Part shown: one piece after another, positions 1 through 8,495 of the stretch
Layout: each line of letters opens with the position of its first letter
Numbering within the stretch: the stretch's first letter is position 1
NCBI GenBank assembly: GCA_949788275.1
Contig: OX460916.1
Span: 186,001 to 250,000, forward strand
DNA: 64,000 bases
Reading direction: 5' to 3'
DNA from: Weeksellaceae bacterium
GTDB taxonomy: Bacteria; Bacteroidota; Bacteroidia; Flavobacteriales; Weeksellaceae
Program-made: the position numbers and the translations under genes
Notes under the pieces: model-generated
Databases searched by the model: none
The model's input: the letters and a program-made list of their open reading frames with translations, nothing else
Told to the model about the DNA's origin: nothing

Positions 1-309
1 ATAGACAATATCTAAAGGGATGTCTTCTGCCAACACTTCGTTGATACGAGGTGGGGTAGAAAGCATAATTTTAATTTGATCGCCGGGTTTTATTTTGTAA
101 TTCGATTTTACAGCTTCCCCATTCACCAAAATATTTCCGTTTTCTGCTGCTTGTTGAATTTTATTACGAGTCGCATTCTCAATACGAATCATTAAAAACT
201 TATCAACACGTAAAGGCGATTGCCCTTTATCTGCTGTGATAGCATAATGTTCGTAAAGCGAAGTGTTTTCTTCGTCTTCGTAGATGAAATCATCAATATC
301 TTCCTTCAT
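1..309 (-). CDS. rluD: RluA/RluD-family 23S rRNA pseudouridine synthase, N-terminal part (cut by window edge)
   Basis: The visible N-terminal 103 residues start MKEDIDDFIYEDEENTSLYE and then show an S4 RNA-binding domain (LRVDKFLMIRIENATRNKIQ, then ILVNGEAVKSNYKIKPGDQI). This layout is typical of RluD-type enzymes, which isomerise uridines in helix 69 of 23S rRNA. The catalytic domain lies outside the window, so family assignment rests on the S4 domain and on context. It lies 10 bases behind the PASTA gene on the same strand, so the two are probably co-transcribed. Other S4 proteins are possible but less likely. Confidence 0.8.
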   Translation of the reverse strand, partial: MKEDIDDFIYEDEENTSLYEHYAITADKGQSPLRVDKFLMIRIENATRNKIQQAAENGNILVNGEAVKSNYKIKPGDQIKIMLSTPPRINEVLAEDIPLDIVY

Positions 310-319
310 TTATATTCTT

Positions 320-1273
320 TTATTCAATAATAATTTCCTCTGGTAATGCAACCGTCGGTTCTTTTGGTTTAGTGGTGGTTGGTGCTGTTGATGGCAGCTG
401 CTCTTGTGGAGCAGGTCTGTTTTGATCGATTATATTCAAGTATTTTGAACCCGAGATGGTATCTTCTCCGAAGTTCTTATACTGTATGTTTAATTGTCTT
501 AATTCATTTTTAATCATATCCCGTGTACTGGTTGATAACCAAATATCAATTGGTTGTCCTTGATCGTACATATCAGAACTCAACGGGAATTGATACACGA
601 CACGTGCTCCTGGGTCATTAGCTCCTTCGCCAATGTATTTTATCTGTCCTATTTCGAAGAAATTTTGTTCAATCACTTGTTTTGCTTCATCTAAGGTGAG
701 GTTTGCTAAGTTAGGCATGCGTACACCCGATAACATTCCGCGACCTAAAACTAAATCGACAGTGGCAAAACGAGGCAGTACTTCACCTGCTTTTAAGATT
801 CGACCTTTATACAAGATTTTTAAAACGGCATCTTTTGCTAAATCGGGCTCATAAATAATAGAACCTACTTTTAAACCAGAGATGTCTAATTGGGTAAAGG
901 CTAAACGTTTCGATTTACCAATTAAATCGGGTAATTCTACAGGGCGGTAGGTGCGTGGATTCGATTTAATAAAAATACGGCGACCTTCTTTTACACGCGA
1001 TTCTGCCGTTGGGTAAAAATCCATAATCGCAAATGGTTTAATAGCCGGGTCAAAACGAACACTATCTACCTCATAGGTTAACCCTAAATCGTCCAAAGTG
1101 GCCGTGGCTTCGCTAACGCTCATCTTCGATAAATCGGGAACCTCTACAAACTGGTTGTGATTGGTATAGGAAGACAACCAAATATTAAAAATAAAATGGT
1201 ACAGACCGTAACTTAGTCCTACAACAATTACCGCATTCAGGATAATCTTTATGAATGAATTGATGCTTTTCAT
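320..1273 (-). CDS. Membrane-anchored PASTA-domain protein
   Basis: This 317-residue protein has one N-terminal membrane anchor (residues about 9-29) followed by three PASTA-like repeats at roughly 41-108, 110-178 and 183-250. Each repeat has the (V/M)P(D/N)L ... A ... L pattern, and a low-complexity Pro/Thr/Glu tail follows. PASTA domains bind muropeptides or beta-lactams in Gram-positive kinases and PBPs. Here there is no kinase or transpeptidase domain, so it is a stand-alone periplasmic PASTA protein. Its position divergent from ddl (D-Ala-D-Ala ligase) fits a link to the cell wall, but that is inference. A TAnnTTTG element lies 19 bases before the ATG. Confidence 0.85.
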   Translation of the reverse strand: MKSINSFIKIILNAVIVVGLSYGLYHFIFNIWLSSYTNHNQFVEVPDLSKMSVSEATATLDDLGLTYEVDSVRFDPAIKPFAIMDFYPTAESRVKEGRRIFIKSNPRTYRPVELPDLIGKSKRLAFTQLDISGLKVGSIIYEPDLAKDAVLKILYKGRILKAGEVLPRFATVDLVLGRGMLSGVRMPNLANLTLDEAKQVIEQNFFEIGQIKYIGEGANDPGARVVYQFPLSSDMYDQGQPIDIWLSTSTRDMIKNELRQLNIQYKNFGEDTISGSKYLNIIDQNRPAPQEQLPSTAPTTTKPKEPTVALPEEIIIE

Positions 1274-1292
1274 TAATCTTGTATATAAGCTA

Positions 1293-1300
1293 CAAATATA
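1293..1300 (-). promoter_or_regulatory. -7 promoter element of the PASTA/rluD operon
   Basis: TATATTTG on the minus strand matches the Bacteroidota -7 consensus TAnnTTTG and ends 19 bases before the PASTA start. I see no convincing -33 TTG at normal spacing. Confidence 0.55.
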
Positions 1301-1336
1301 GTTTAAAAATAATATTTATGATTGATGTCAATGTCC

Positions 1337-1344
1337 TATATTTG
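1337..1344 (+). promoter_or_regulatory. -7 promoter element of ddl
   Basis: TATATTTG matches TAnnTTTG and ends 20 bases before the ddl ATG. It faces away from the minus-strand PASTA promoter, so this 90-base gap is a divergent promoter region. Confidence 0.6.
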
Positions 1345-1364
1345 AATAATTTTAATATTAAATC

Positions 1365-2354
1365 ATGTTAAGAGTAGCAGTTGTCGCAGGAGGCTATTCA
1401 GACGAAAGTGTTATTTCCCTGAAAAGTTGCGAGTTAATCTATGCGAGTTTAAATGAAACGACCTATGAGAGGGTTCGTGTACGCATCTTAAACGAAGGAT
1501 GGTATGCCGAAATAGACGGCCAAAAATACCCAATAGAAAAAGAAGATTTTAGCTATAACCAAAACGGAGAAAAGAAAACCTTCGATGTGGTTTTTAACAC
1601 CATTCATGGAACTCCCGGCGAAGATGGTTATTTACAGGCTTATTTTGAATTAATCGGTATGCCTTATACAGGTTGTCCTTTTTATCAATCGGCCCTAACT
1701 TTTAACAAGAAAGATTGCATTGCAGTGCTTAGTAAATACGGTATTCCACACGCACAATCGGTCTACGTACACCAAGGCGATTTATACAATGCCGAAACCA
1801 TAACCAATGTGGTCGGTCTACCTTGTTTTGTAAAACCAAACCGATCGGGTTCTAGTTTAGGAATTTCGAAAGTAGCCAAGGTAGAAGATTTTGAAGCCGC
1901 CATGCAAAAAGCCTTTAAAGAAGATCACGAAGTTTTAATAGAATCTTTTTTAGATGGTGTAGAAGTTTCAGTGGGGGTCTTTAAATACCGCGGTGAAACC
2001 ATGGTTGTTGGAATCACCGAGATTGTATCAGACAACGAATTTTTCGATTATGCTGCCAAGTACGAAGGCGAGTCTCAAGAAATAACACCAGCACGTATTT
2101 CAGCTCAAGCCGAAAAACGGGTTAGAGATGTCGCTATAAAAGCCTACGAAAGTCTGAATATGACTGGTTTTTCGCGATCAGAATACATCTTAGTCAACGA
2201 CGAACCGCACTTTATAGAAATGAATACTTTACCTGGTTTTTCACCCGCAAGTATTTTTCCACAACAAGCAGCCTATTCAAACATCGCATTAACCGATATA
2301 ATGGATAGTGAAATTAACCTAGCACTTAACAGAGGATCAGCATGGAACGTATAG
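1365..2354 (+). CDS. ddl: D-alanine--D-alanine ligase
   Basis: This cytoplasmic ATP-grasp enzyme joins two D-alanines for peptidoglycan precursor synthesis. The 329 residues match the usual Ddl length. Visible motifs are the N-terminal VVAGGYSDESVISLKS segment, NTIHGTPGEDG (DdlB-type HGxxGEDG), the ATP-binding loop VKPNRSGSSLGISKV, and the C-terminal metal/substrate segment FIEMNTLPGFSPASIFP. The gene overlaps coaD by 13 bases in another frame, which suggests translational coupling. It is divergent from the PASTA/rluD operon, an order common in Flavobacteriia. Confidence 0.97.
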   Translation: MLRVAVVAGGYSDESVISLKSCELIYASLNETTYERVRVRILNEGWYAEIDGQKYPIEKEDFSYNQNGEKKTFDVVFNTIHGTPGEDGYLQAYFELIGMPYTGCPFYQSALTFNKKDCIAVLSKYGIPHAQSVYVHQGDLYNAETITNVVGLPCFVKPNRSGSSLGISKVAKVEDFEAAMQKAFKEDHEVLIESFLDGVEVSVGVFKYRGETMVVGITEIVSDNEFFDYAAKYEGESQEITPARISAQAEKRVRDVAIKAYESLNMTGFSRSEYILVNDEPHFIEMNTLPGFSPASIFPQQAAYSNIALTDIMDSEINLALNRGSAWNV

Positions 2355-2803
2355 CCGTTTTCCCCGGATCATTTGATCCTATCACCATAGGACATTTAGA
2401 TATTATAGAAAGAGCCGCCCCTTTATTCGACAAAATTATTGTCGCGATCGGTATTAATTCGGCCAAAACTTATATGTTCGACTTAGAGCAGCGTTTAAAA
2501 TTCATTGAAGCCTCGGTTGCTAAATTCGACCATGTGACTGTGGATCAATACGAAGGCTTAACGGTCGATTTTTGTTTAAAAAACAATGCACAATTTATAT
2601 TGAGAGGGCTTCGAAATCCTGCCGATTTCGAATTCGAAAAAGCGATTGCTCACACCAACCGTGCCATCACCAATAAAGGCATAGAAACCGTTTTTTTATT
2701 AACCTCTTCAGGAAAATCCTACATCAGTTCAAGCATCGTTCGCGACGTTATGCGAAACGGAGGTGACTACAAAATATTAGTCCCTGATGTGGTTCGAATT
2801 TAA
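2342..2803 (+). CDS. coaD: Phosphopantetheine adenylyltransferase
   Basis: CoaD transfers AMP from ATP to 4'-phosphopantetheine, the penultimate step of coenzyme A synthesis. The 153-residue protein has the nucleotidyltransferase signature GSFDPITIGHLD at residues 9-20 and the family motifs LRGLRN and SSGKSYISSSIVR. It starts inside the end of ddl, and a strong hairpin terminator follows about 30 bases after the stop, so ddl-coaD is a two-gene unit. Confidence 0.97.
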   Translation: MERIAVFPGSFDPITIGHLDIIERAAPLFDKIIVAIGINSAKTYMFDLEQRLKFIEASVAKFDHVTVDQYEGLTVDFCLKNNAQFILRGLRNPADFEFEKAIAHTNRAITNKGIETVFLLTSSGKSYISSSIVRDVMRNGGDYKILVPDVVRI

Positions 2804-2830
2804 AATTACAATCACACAATAACACCCATA

Positions 2831-2854
2831 AGCCAGATTTAATCTGGCTTTTTT
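2831..2854 (+). terminator. Rho-independent terminator after coaD
   Basis: AGCCAGATT and AATCTGGCT form a hairpin that is followed directly by six T. Confidence 0.9.
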
Positions 2855-2874
2855 AATTTTAATGGCTATTCGTT

Positions 2875-2981
2875 GGGCGGCCGCTCCGCGCCGGGCTATC
2901 CGCTATATCTTTGCTGCAAGAGCATCTCGGATGAATGCAATTGAAGCGGGCAGCAAAGGATGCCGCTGCTATCCCTGCCGC
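2875..2981 (+). repeat. Dispersed structured intergenic repeat, copy A
   Basis: Conserved left block GGGCTATCCGCTATATCTTTG from about 2893, conserved right block from 2954 to 2976 (CAAAGGATGCCGC, then CTATCCC). A perfect 9-bp stem, CTTTGCTGC (2909-2917) with GCAGCAAAG (2950-2958), links them. The outer GCGGC/GCCGC ends can pair. It starts 20 bases after the coaD terminator. Six other copies occur in this window. Confidence 0.85.
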
Positions 2982-3507
2982 AATTACTTCGTTGAATTAG
3001 AAAGGGGGGCGATTTGGACCTACAAGCATTGAATTTGATAAAATGACTTGATCGTATTATTTTCCCTTTTTTAACACTTAATCAGAACTAGGTGCTAAAA
3101 ATAGCTAAAAAGATAGATGTATTTATAAGTGAATTTATTGGGTTGTGTATTTTTTAGAACGATTCAATAAAATCATTTATAATTATTCAATTATGTTAAT
3201 AAAAAATCGTTTTAAGTTCTCGATTTTGACTTAATATATTTTCAGAAAAATTATAAATTTTAGTTATTATTTTTATCTACTCCTCATATAATAGAATTTA
3301 TTTTAATTCAATGAGTCCGATTAAAAAAACTCAATGGAGTTCCATTCTATTTCCCTATAAGTACACTTTTTTACGAATTAATTTGTTTTATTCTATTTAA
3401 TATGATTAATGCATAAAATTAAACCTCTTTTTTTGATTAAAATGTAATTCTATTTCTTTTTTTTAATCCTAATTGATTAATTTAAAGAGAACTAAAAAAT
3501 TACACTA
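2982..3507. other. AT-rich intergenic region upstream of susC1
   Basis: About 525 bases with no supported gene. It should carry the susC1 promoter, but I find no clean TAnnTTTG. A small perfect inverted repeat, AATGGA-GT-TCCATT, lies at 3333-3346 and could be a regulator site. Nothing else is recognisable. Confidence 0.5.
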
Positions 3508-6500
3508 ATGAGGAAAAATGTTAAAAAATTGCTCATCATAGGAAGTTTTCTTTTGGGAGTTTCAGCCTATGCGCAAGAAAAAACAGTAACGGGTCAGGTG
3601 ACAGACTCTGAAGGATTTCCAATTGCCAATGCAACGGTGATTAATGCAAGCGGTATGGAAGTAACAACAGATGACAATGGAATGTTTTCTATTCTATCAA
3701 ATGTTGGTGAAGTGATTACGGTTGAATCATTGAATTACCTTATACACGTATTTACAGTAGGGATTGGTGATCAGTACGCTGTTACATTAAAAGATTCCGA
3801 TTCCATAGAATTAGAAGGCGTGGTGGTCACCGCTTTAGGGATTACGCGTGAAAAAAGATCGCTGGGGTATGCGTCTCAAGAAGTGAAAGGCGATATTATA
3901 CAGGCTGGTAGAGGAAGTAATGCTTTGCAAGCTTTAGCTGGAAACGTAGCGGGTGCACAGATTACGGCGCCTTCCACCATGGGAGGATCTACTCGAATTG
4001 TTTTACGAGGTTTAGGCTCCATTACAGGCGAGAATAGACCGCTAGTGGTTATCGATGGGATCCCCATGTCAAACAATAATGTGAATACTAATTCAACTCA
4101 AACGGGGCGTGGGGGTCGTGATTATGGCGATGGAATTTTTGATATCAATCCTGATAATATTGAAACCATTAATGTCCTTAAAGGTGGTCCAGCGTCGGCT
4201 CTGTATGGTTCGCGTGCCATCAATGGGGTTATTATGATTACGACTAAATCTGGAAAGAGAGGCAAAGAAGAAATTACCTTTAATACAGGTATTTCTTTCG
4301 AGGAAATTAATCAAATTCCTAAGCTTCAAAATTTATACGGTGGTGGGTCAGATGATGATTTTGAAAGTGTTTTAATCAATGGTATATCGTATAACATTGT
4401 GGAATATGCAACAGATGAATCGTGGGGTCCGCGTTATAACGGTCAACAAGTGTTGCATTGGGATGCTTTCGACCCTGAATTTGCAAACGACTTTATGCAA
4501 ACTAGAGAGTGGAAGGCTCCAAAGAAAGGGGCTAAAGCATTCTTCAATGTCGGGGTTAATTTCACGAACAGTGTTGCCTTTTCAAAAGGCTTTGAAAAAT
4601 CGACCATGCATTTATCTTTAGCGAATGTCGATTCAAAAGGGATTGTTCCAAATTCAACACTGAAGAGAACATCCCTAGGATTAAATCTCACCCATAAATT
4701 TAGTGATGTTTTTACGGCTAAGTCATCCATGAATTATGTACGAACAGATGGTTTTAACCGTCCAGAACAAGGTTATGGCGATAATTCAGTACCTCAAAAA
4801 ATGTTTCAATGGGGGCAACGTCAATTGGATTATAGTCGTTTGAAAAATTATAAACTAAAGAGCGGCCAACAACGAACATGGAATAGAAAATCGTGGAATG
4901 ATGGTGAAGCTGCTTATTCAGACAATCCTTACTGGAGTGTTTATGAAAATACCTCAAAAGATAAACGGGATCGTTTCTATGGAAATATAGAATTCAAATA
5001 CGATATTCTTCCAGGAATGTATGCTTTGGCCGTCATTAGTGGCGATACGTACGACCTATTTGTCAGTGAGCAAAATGCTGTTAATTCGCATGCGACTTCA
5101 TCTTATAGCGAGGAGTATCGGAAATTTACAGAGATGAATTATGAAGGTCGGTTGCATTACGATAAAAAATGGGGTGACTTTTCATTGAATAGTTTTATAG
5201 GTACAAATAGAAGGCACCTTACCAGTAGCCGTTTATCTTCGTTTACTTCAGGTGGTTTAATCGTACCTAATCTATATACCATTACCAATAGTGTGGGTGT
5301 AGCCACCACCAATTCTAGGCGATCGACGTTAGAAGTAAACTCCATCTATGGAATGCTATCACTAGGGTATAAAAACTTATTGTTTTTAGAAGGAACAGGT
5401 CGTAATGATTGGTTTTCGACACTTCCCATTAAGAATAATAATTACTTCTATCCTTCTTTAACCGCTTCACTTGTTTTCTCCGAATTAATAAATAATAAGT
5501 GGTTGAACTTCGGTAAATTAAGGTCGGGTATCTCTCAGATAAGTTCGTCGTTAGAGCCTTACCGTACCCGAGATTATTTAAACCCGAGTATCAATTTTAT
5601 CGGTGCACCTACGTTTGAGTTAGCCAATACAAAAAACAATAGTCAATTAAAACCCGAAATTAAACAAACATGGGAAGTAGGGCTGGAAATGTCCATGCTC
5701 AAAAACCGAATAGGATTTGACGTGACCTATTACCACGAAAAAAACATTGATTTATTAATTCCTATTGAACATAGTTATAGTACCGGATGGGCCTATAAAT
5801 GGATGAACGCAGGTGAAAGCCTTAATAAAGGAATCGAGGCTTTGGTCAATCTAGTGCCTTTGCGCTCCCAGGAATTTCAATGGACATTGGCTTGGAATTT
5901 TTCCAAGAATAGCAATCGGGTCATCAAAATAGCTGATGAAATCGATTCTTACAGTGTGATGAATGCCTTCTTTGGTGTGCAGTTATGGGCTTTGAAAGGC
6001 GAAAAATTCGGACAATTAAGAGGCCGTGATTTTGTGTATACCGATCAAGGTGAAAAAATAGTTGGGGCAAACGGACTATATAGCCGGTCTGAAGTCAAAA
6101 ATTTAGGTTCAATTATTCCCGATTATAACATGGGATTTCGTAATTCATTCACGTATAAAGAATTTACATTGTCGGGCTTAATCGATGTGCAAAAAGGAGG
6201 TAAATTCTATTCGGTCTCTCATATGTGGGGGATGTACGCTGGAATGTTGGAAGAAACGGCAGCAAATGGAGTTCGGGAGAATGGCGTTATAGCAGATGGC
6301 GTTGTTTGGAATCCTACAACAAACTCCTATGAGCAAAATGCAAATTCAGTAAGTGCTTTCCGTTACTATAAAAGCTATTACAATGGAGTCGATGCACGGA
6401 ATGTTCTCAATGCGGATTATATAAAACTACGTGAAATGACACTTGCTTATACTTTTCCTGCCAAATTAAGAGGTCCTTTTGCTAACGTAGTCGTTTCAGC

Positions 6501-6651
6501 TTTTGGTCGAAACTTAGCCACTTGGGGCTTAGATAAAAAAGGTTTCGATCCAGAACAAGCCTCCTATGGAAGTGGTAATATTCAAGGAATAGAAGGAGGG
6601 TCGTTACCCTCTACACGGACCTATGGAATGAACTTGAAAGTTATTTTTTAA
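3508..6651 (+). CDS. SusC/RagA-family TonB-linked outer membrane transporter (copy 1)
   Basis: This 1047-residue TonB-dependent transporter has a signal peptide (residues 1-22, ending SAYAQ), a CarboxypepD_reg-like domain (about 25-95, VTGQVTDSEGFPIANATV), a plug with LRGLGSIT, PLVVIDGIPM and INVLKGGPASALYG (about 110-250), and a 22-strand-type barrel with an aromatic C-terminal segment. SusC proteins import oligomeric nutrients with a SusD lipoprotein lid, using TonB energy. susD1 follows 18 bases downstream. The protein is closely similar along its length to the copy at 11458, but the N-terminal regulatory domain (about 30-95) is visibly less conserved than the barrel. The substrate is unknown; the neighbouring secreted protease suggests peptides. 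Confidence 0.95.
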   Translation: MRKNVKKLLIIGSFLLGVSAYAQEKTVTGQVTDSEGFPIANATVINASGMEVTTDDNGMFSILSNVGEVITVESLNYLIHVFTVGIGDQYAVTLKDSDSIELEGVVVTALGITREKRSLGYASQEVKGDIIQAGRGSNALQALAGNVAGAQITAPSTMGGSTRIVLRGLGSITGENRPLVVIDGIPMSNNNVNTNSTQTGRGGRDYGDGIFDINPDNIETINVLKGGPASALYGSRAINGVIMITTKSGKRGKEEITFNTGISFEEINQIPKLQNLYGGGSDDDFESVLINGISYNIVEYATDESWGPRYNGQQVLHWDAFDPEFANDFMQTREWKAPKKGAKAFFNVGVNFTNSVAFSKGFEKSTMHLSLANVDSKGIVPNSTLKRTSLGLNLTHKFSDVFTAKSSMNYVRTDGFNRPEQGYGDNSVPQKMFQWGQRQLDYSRLKNYKLKSGQQRTWNRKSWNDGEAAYSDNPYWSVYENTSKDKRDRFYGNIEFKYDILPGMYALAVISGDTYDLFVSEQNAVNSHATSSYSEEYRKFTEMNYEGRLHYDKKWGDFSLNSFIGTNRRHLTSSRLSSFTSGGLIVPNLYTITNSVGVATTNSRRSTLEVNSIYGMLSLGYKNLLFLEGTGRNDWFSTLPIKNNNYFYPSLTASLVFSELINNKWLNFGKLRSGISQISSSLEPYRTRDYLNPSINFIGAPTFELANTKNNSQLKPEIKQTWEVGLEMSMLKNRIGFDVTYYHEKNIDLLIPIEHSYSTGWAYKWMNAGESLNKGIEALVNLVPLRSQEFQWTLAWNFSKNSNRVIKIADEIDSYSVMNAFFGVQLWALKGEKFGQLRGRDFVYTDQGEKIVGANGLYSRSEVKNLGSIIPDYNMGFRNSFTYKEFTLSGLIDVQKGGKFYSVSHMWGMYAGMLEETAANGVRENGVIADGVVWNPTTNSYEQNANSVSAFRYYKSYYNGVDARNVLNADYIKLREMTLAYTFPAKLRGPFANVVVSAFGRNLATWGLDKKGFDPEQASYGSGNIQGIEGGSLPSTRTYGMNLKVIF

Positions 6652-6669
6652 TCTTTAAAAACATAAAAT

Positions 6670-8265
6670 ATGATATCATTTAAAAAAATTATTTTAGGAA
6701 TAGGTTGTAGTGTGTTTTTGTTCTCTTCATGTGATAATGGTTTCGATAATATGAATATAAACCCTAATAATCCTGAAGTTGCTCCTACCTATACCATTTT
6801 TAACGCTTCTACTCGACGATTAATGAATTTTACAAGAGATGGGTGGGTCTCGGGACGTATGGTTTTGCCATGGGTGCAATATTCGGCCCAAAGAAATTAT
6901 GTCGATGAAGATAAATATTTGTATAGGCCTTCGACAGGCGATAGAGCCTGGAATAATATTTACCGCTCTATTCACAACTTCAAGAAGATTATTGATCTCT
7001 GTACCGATCCTCTAATTAAAAACCAAATGGAAGAATATGGTGATTTAGAATCCCAAATAGGTGTTGCCCGCATTATGTTAGCTTATTCTTTTGCCGAACT
7101 AGCAAATTATTTTGGCGATGTACCCTATTGGTCTTATAGCGGAAAAGACAATGCCTCTTACCAAGCATTGGATATTGATCGTTTTCCTCAACCACAATAC
7201 TTATCTCAACAAGAGATTTTTCAGAATCTATTATTGGAATTAAAAGAAGCTGAAGCACAAATTGATTCAAAAGCAAGCGTATTTAGTTCAAGAGGAGGAC
7301 TTATAGGGGATAAGATTTACGATGGAAATGCAAGCCAGTGGAAGAAATTAGCAAATTCATTGCGGTTACGCATTGCCAATCAAATTAAAGACGTTGATCC
7401 TTCTGCTCGATCGCATATCAATGAAGCTTTGAATAATGGAGTATTTACATCAAATAGTGATAATGCTGCACAAAGTTATGGGCTTTCATCCATTGAAGGG
7501 TCTCCTTTTTGGTCCGAATTCTTTACAGGTACGCCAAGGGATGATTTTTTTATCAACAATCAGTTCGTGAAATTATTAAAAGGAGTTTCTGGAAATTATG
7601 GAAAGGATCCCCGCTTGGTGAAGTTTGCTGCTCCTATGGGGACACCGAAGAGTTTAATAGCGACAGGTGGATACGAAGAAGCGGAGGATTATGCACAATA
7701 TCAAGGAATGCCTTATGGCTTACCCAATAATCGATTGATTCATAACAATGCATTTTCAAAAATATCATTTTTTTCATCCCATATTTTAAAACCAAATTAT
7801 GGCGAAATGATTATGGAATATGCTGAAGTTGAATTTATTTTATCAGAACTGAATGGATGGAGCGATGAACATTATCGTAAGGGTATAAAAGCTTCCATGG
7901 AAAAATGGGGCGTAGATGAAGAAAAAGTGAATGAGTATATGAATGCATTACCAAATGCGAATAAAGAGCATGTGATGACTCAAAAATACATTGCCCTCTT
8001 TATGCAGCCACAAGCAGCTTGGGTTGACTACAGAAGAACAGGTTTTCCGGATGATTCCATATTACTATTACCAAATCAAACGGGGCACGAGCTAGATGGC
8101 ACACCTTATATCTTTATTTCCTTAGTCGATGGAATGGTCGATTTACCCTACCGAATCGCCTATCCTCTAACCGAACAGACGCTTAACCGGCGCAGTTGGA
8201 CTGCCGCTGTGGAGAAATATGGAGGTAGCGATCCGATTAATGCTAAGTTATGGTGGATGCCTTAA
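6670..8265 (+). CDS. SusD/RagB-family outer membrane lipoprotein (copy 1)
   Basis: This is the surface lipoprotein partner of susC1. The 531-residue protein has a lipoprotein signal ending FLFSSC (Cys21), followed by the acidic DNGFDNMNINPNNPEVAP that is typical of the SusD-like_2 branch. Helical TPR-like segments follow, for example GVARIMLAYSFAELANYFGD and AEVEFILSELNGW. It closes over the SusC barrel and captures substrate. It lies 18 bases behind susC1 and is followed by a terminator, so the two genes form an operon. Its paralogue is at 14627. Confidence 0.94.
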   Translation: MISFKKIILGIGCSVFLFSSCDNGFDNMNINPNNPEVAPTYTIFNASTRRLMNFTRDGWVSGRMVLPWVQYSAQRNYVDEDKYLYRPSTGDRAWNNIYRSIHNFKKIIDLCTDPLIKNQMEEYGDLESQIGVARIMLAYSFAELANYFGDVPYWSYSGKDNASYQALDIDRFPQPQYLSQQEIFQNLLLELKEAEAQIDSKASVFSSRGGLIGDKIYDGNASQWKKLANSLRLRIANQIKDVDPSARSHINEALNNGVFTSNSDNAAQSYGLSSIEGSPFWSEFFTGTPRDDFFINNQFVKLLKGVSGNYGKDPRLVKFAAPMGTPKSLIATGGYEEAEDYAQYQGMPYGLPNNRLIHNNAFSKISFFSSHILKPNYGEMIMEYAEVEFILSELNGWSDEHYRKGIKASMEKWGVDEEKVNEYMNALPNANKEHVMTQKYIALFMQPQAAWVDYRRTGFPDDSILLLPNQTGHELDGTPYIFISLVDGMVDLPYRIAYPLTEQTLNRRSWTAAVEKYGGSDPINAKLWWMP

Positions 8266-8327
8266 CGTTTAATAAATAAAATCATTTCATCTTATAAATT
8301 ATGAAATGCTTTGTAATCAGGTTATTG

Positions 8328-8358
8328 AAAGAGCTGAGAGTTTCTCACAGCTCTTTTT
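8328..8358 (+). terminator. Terminator after susD1
   Basis: AAAGAGCTG (8328-8336) pairs with CAGCTCTTT (8348-8356), with an inner GAG/CTC pair and one A-A mismatch. A short T run follows. Confidence 0.85.
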
Positions 8359-8495
8359 ATTTCGATGAATATTTTTATTTATAATGGTAGTATACAGTTT
8401 TTCTTTATTCAATAGGATATTCTAAAGTATGGGAAAATAATTCGTGATAATTCATTGAATAGTTGTAACTTATACAAGTTTATGAAACAAACACA

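Noticed and set aside
8266-8495. Gap between susD1 and the protease gene
   Set aside because: It has the susD1 terminator and otherwise only AT-rich sequence; no gene or clear promoter can be supported.
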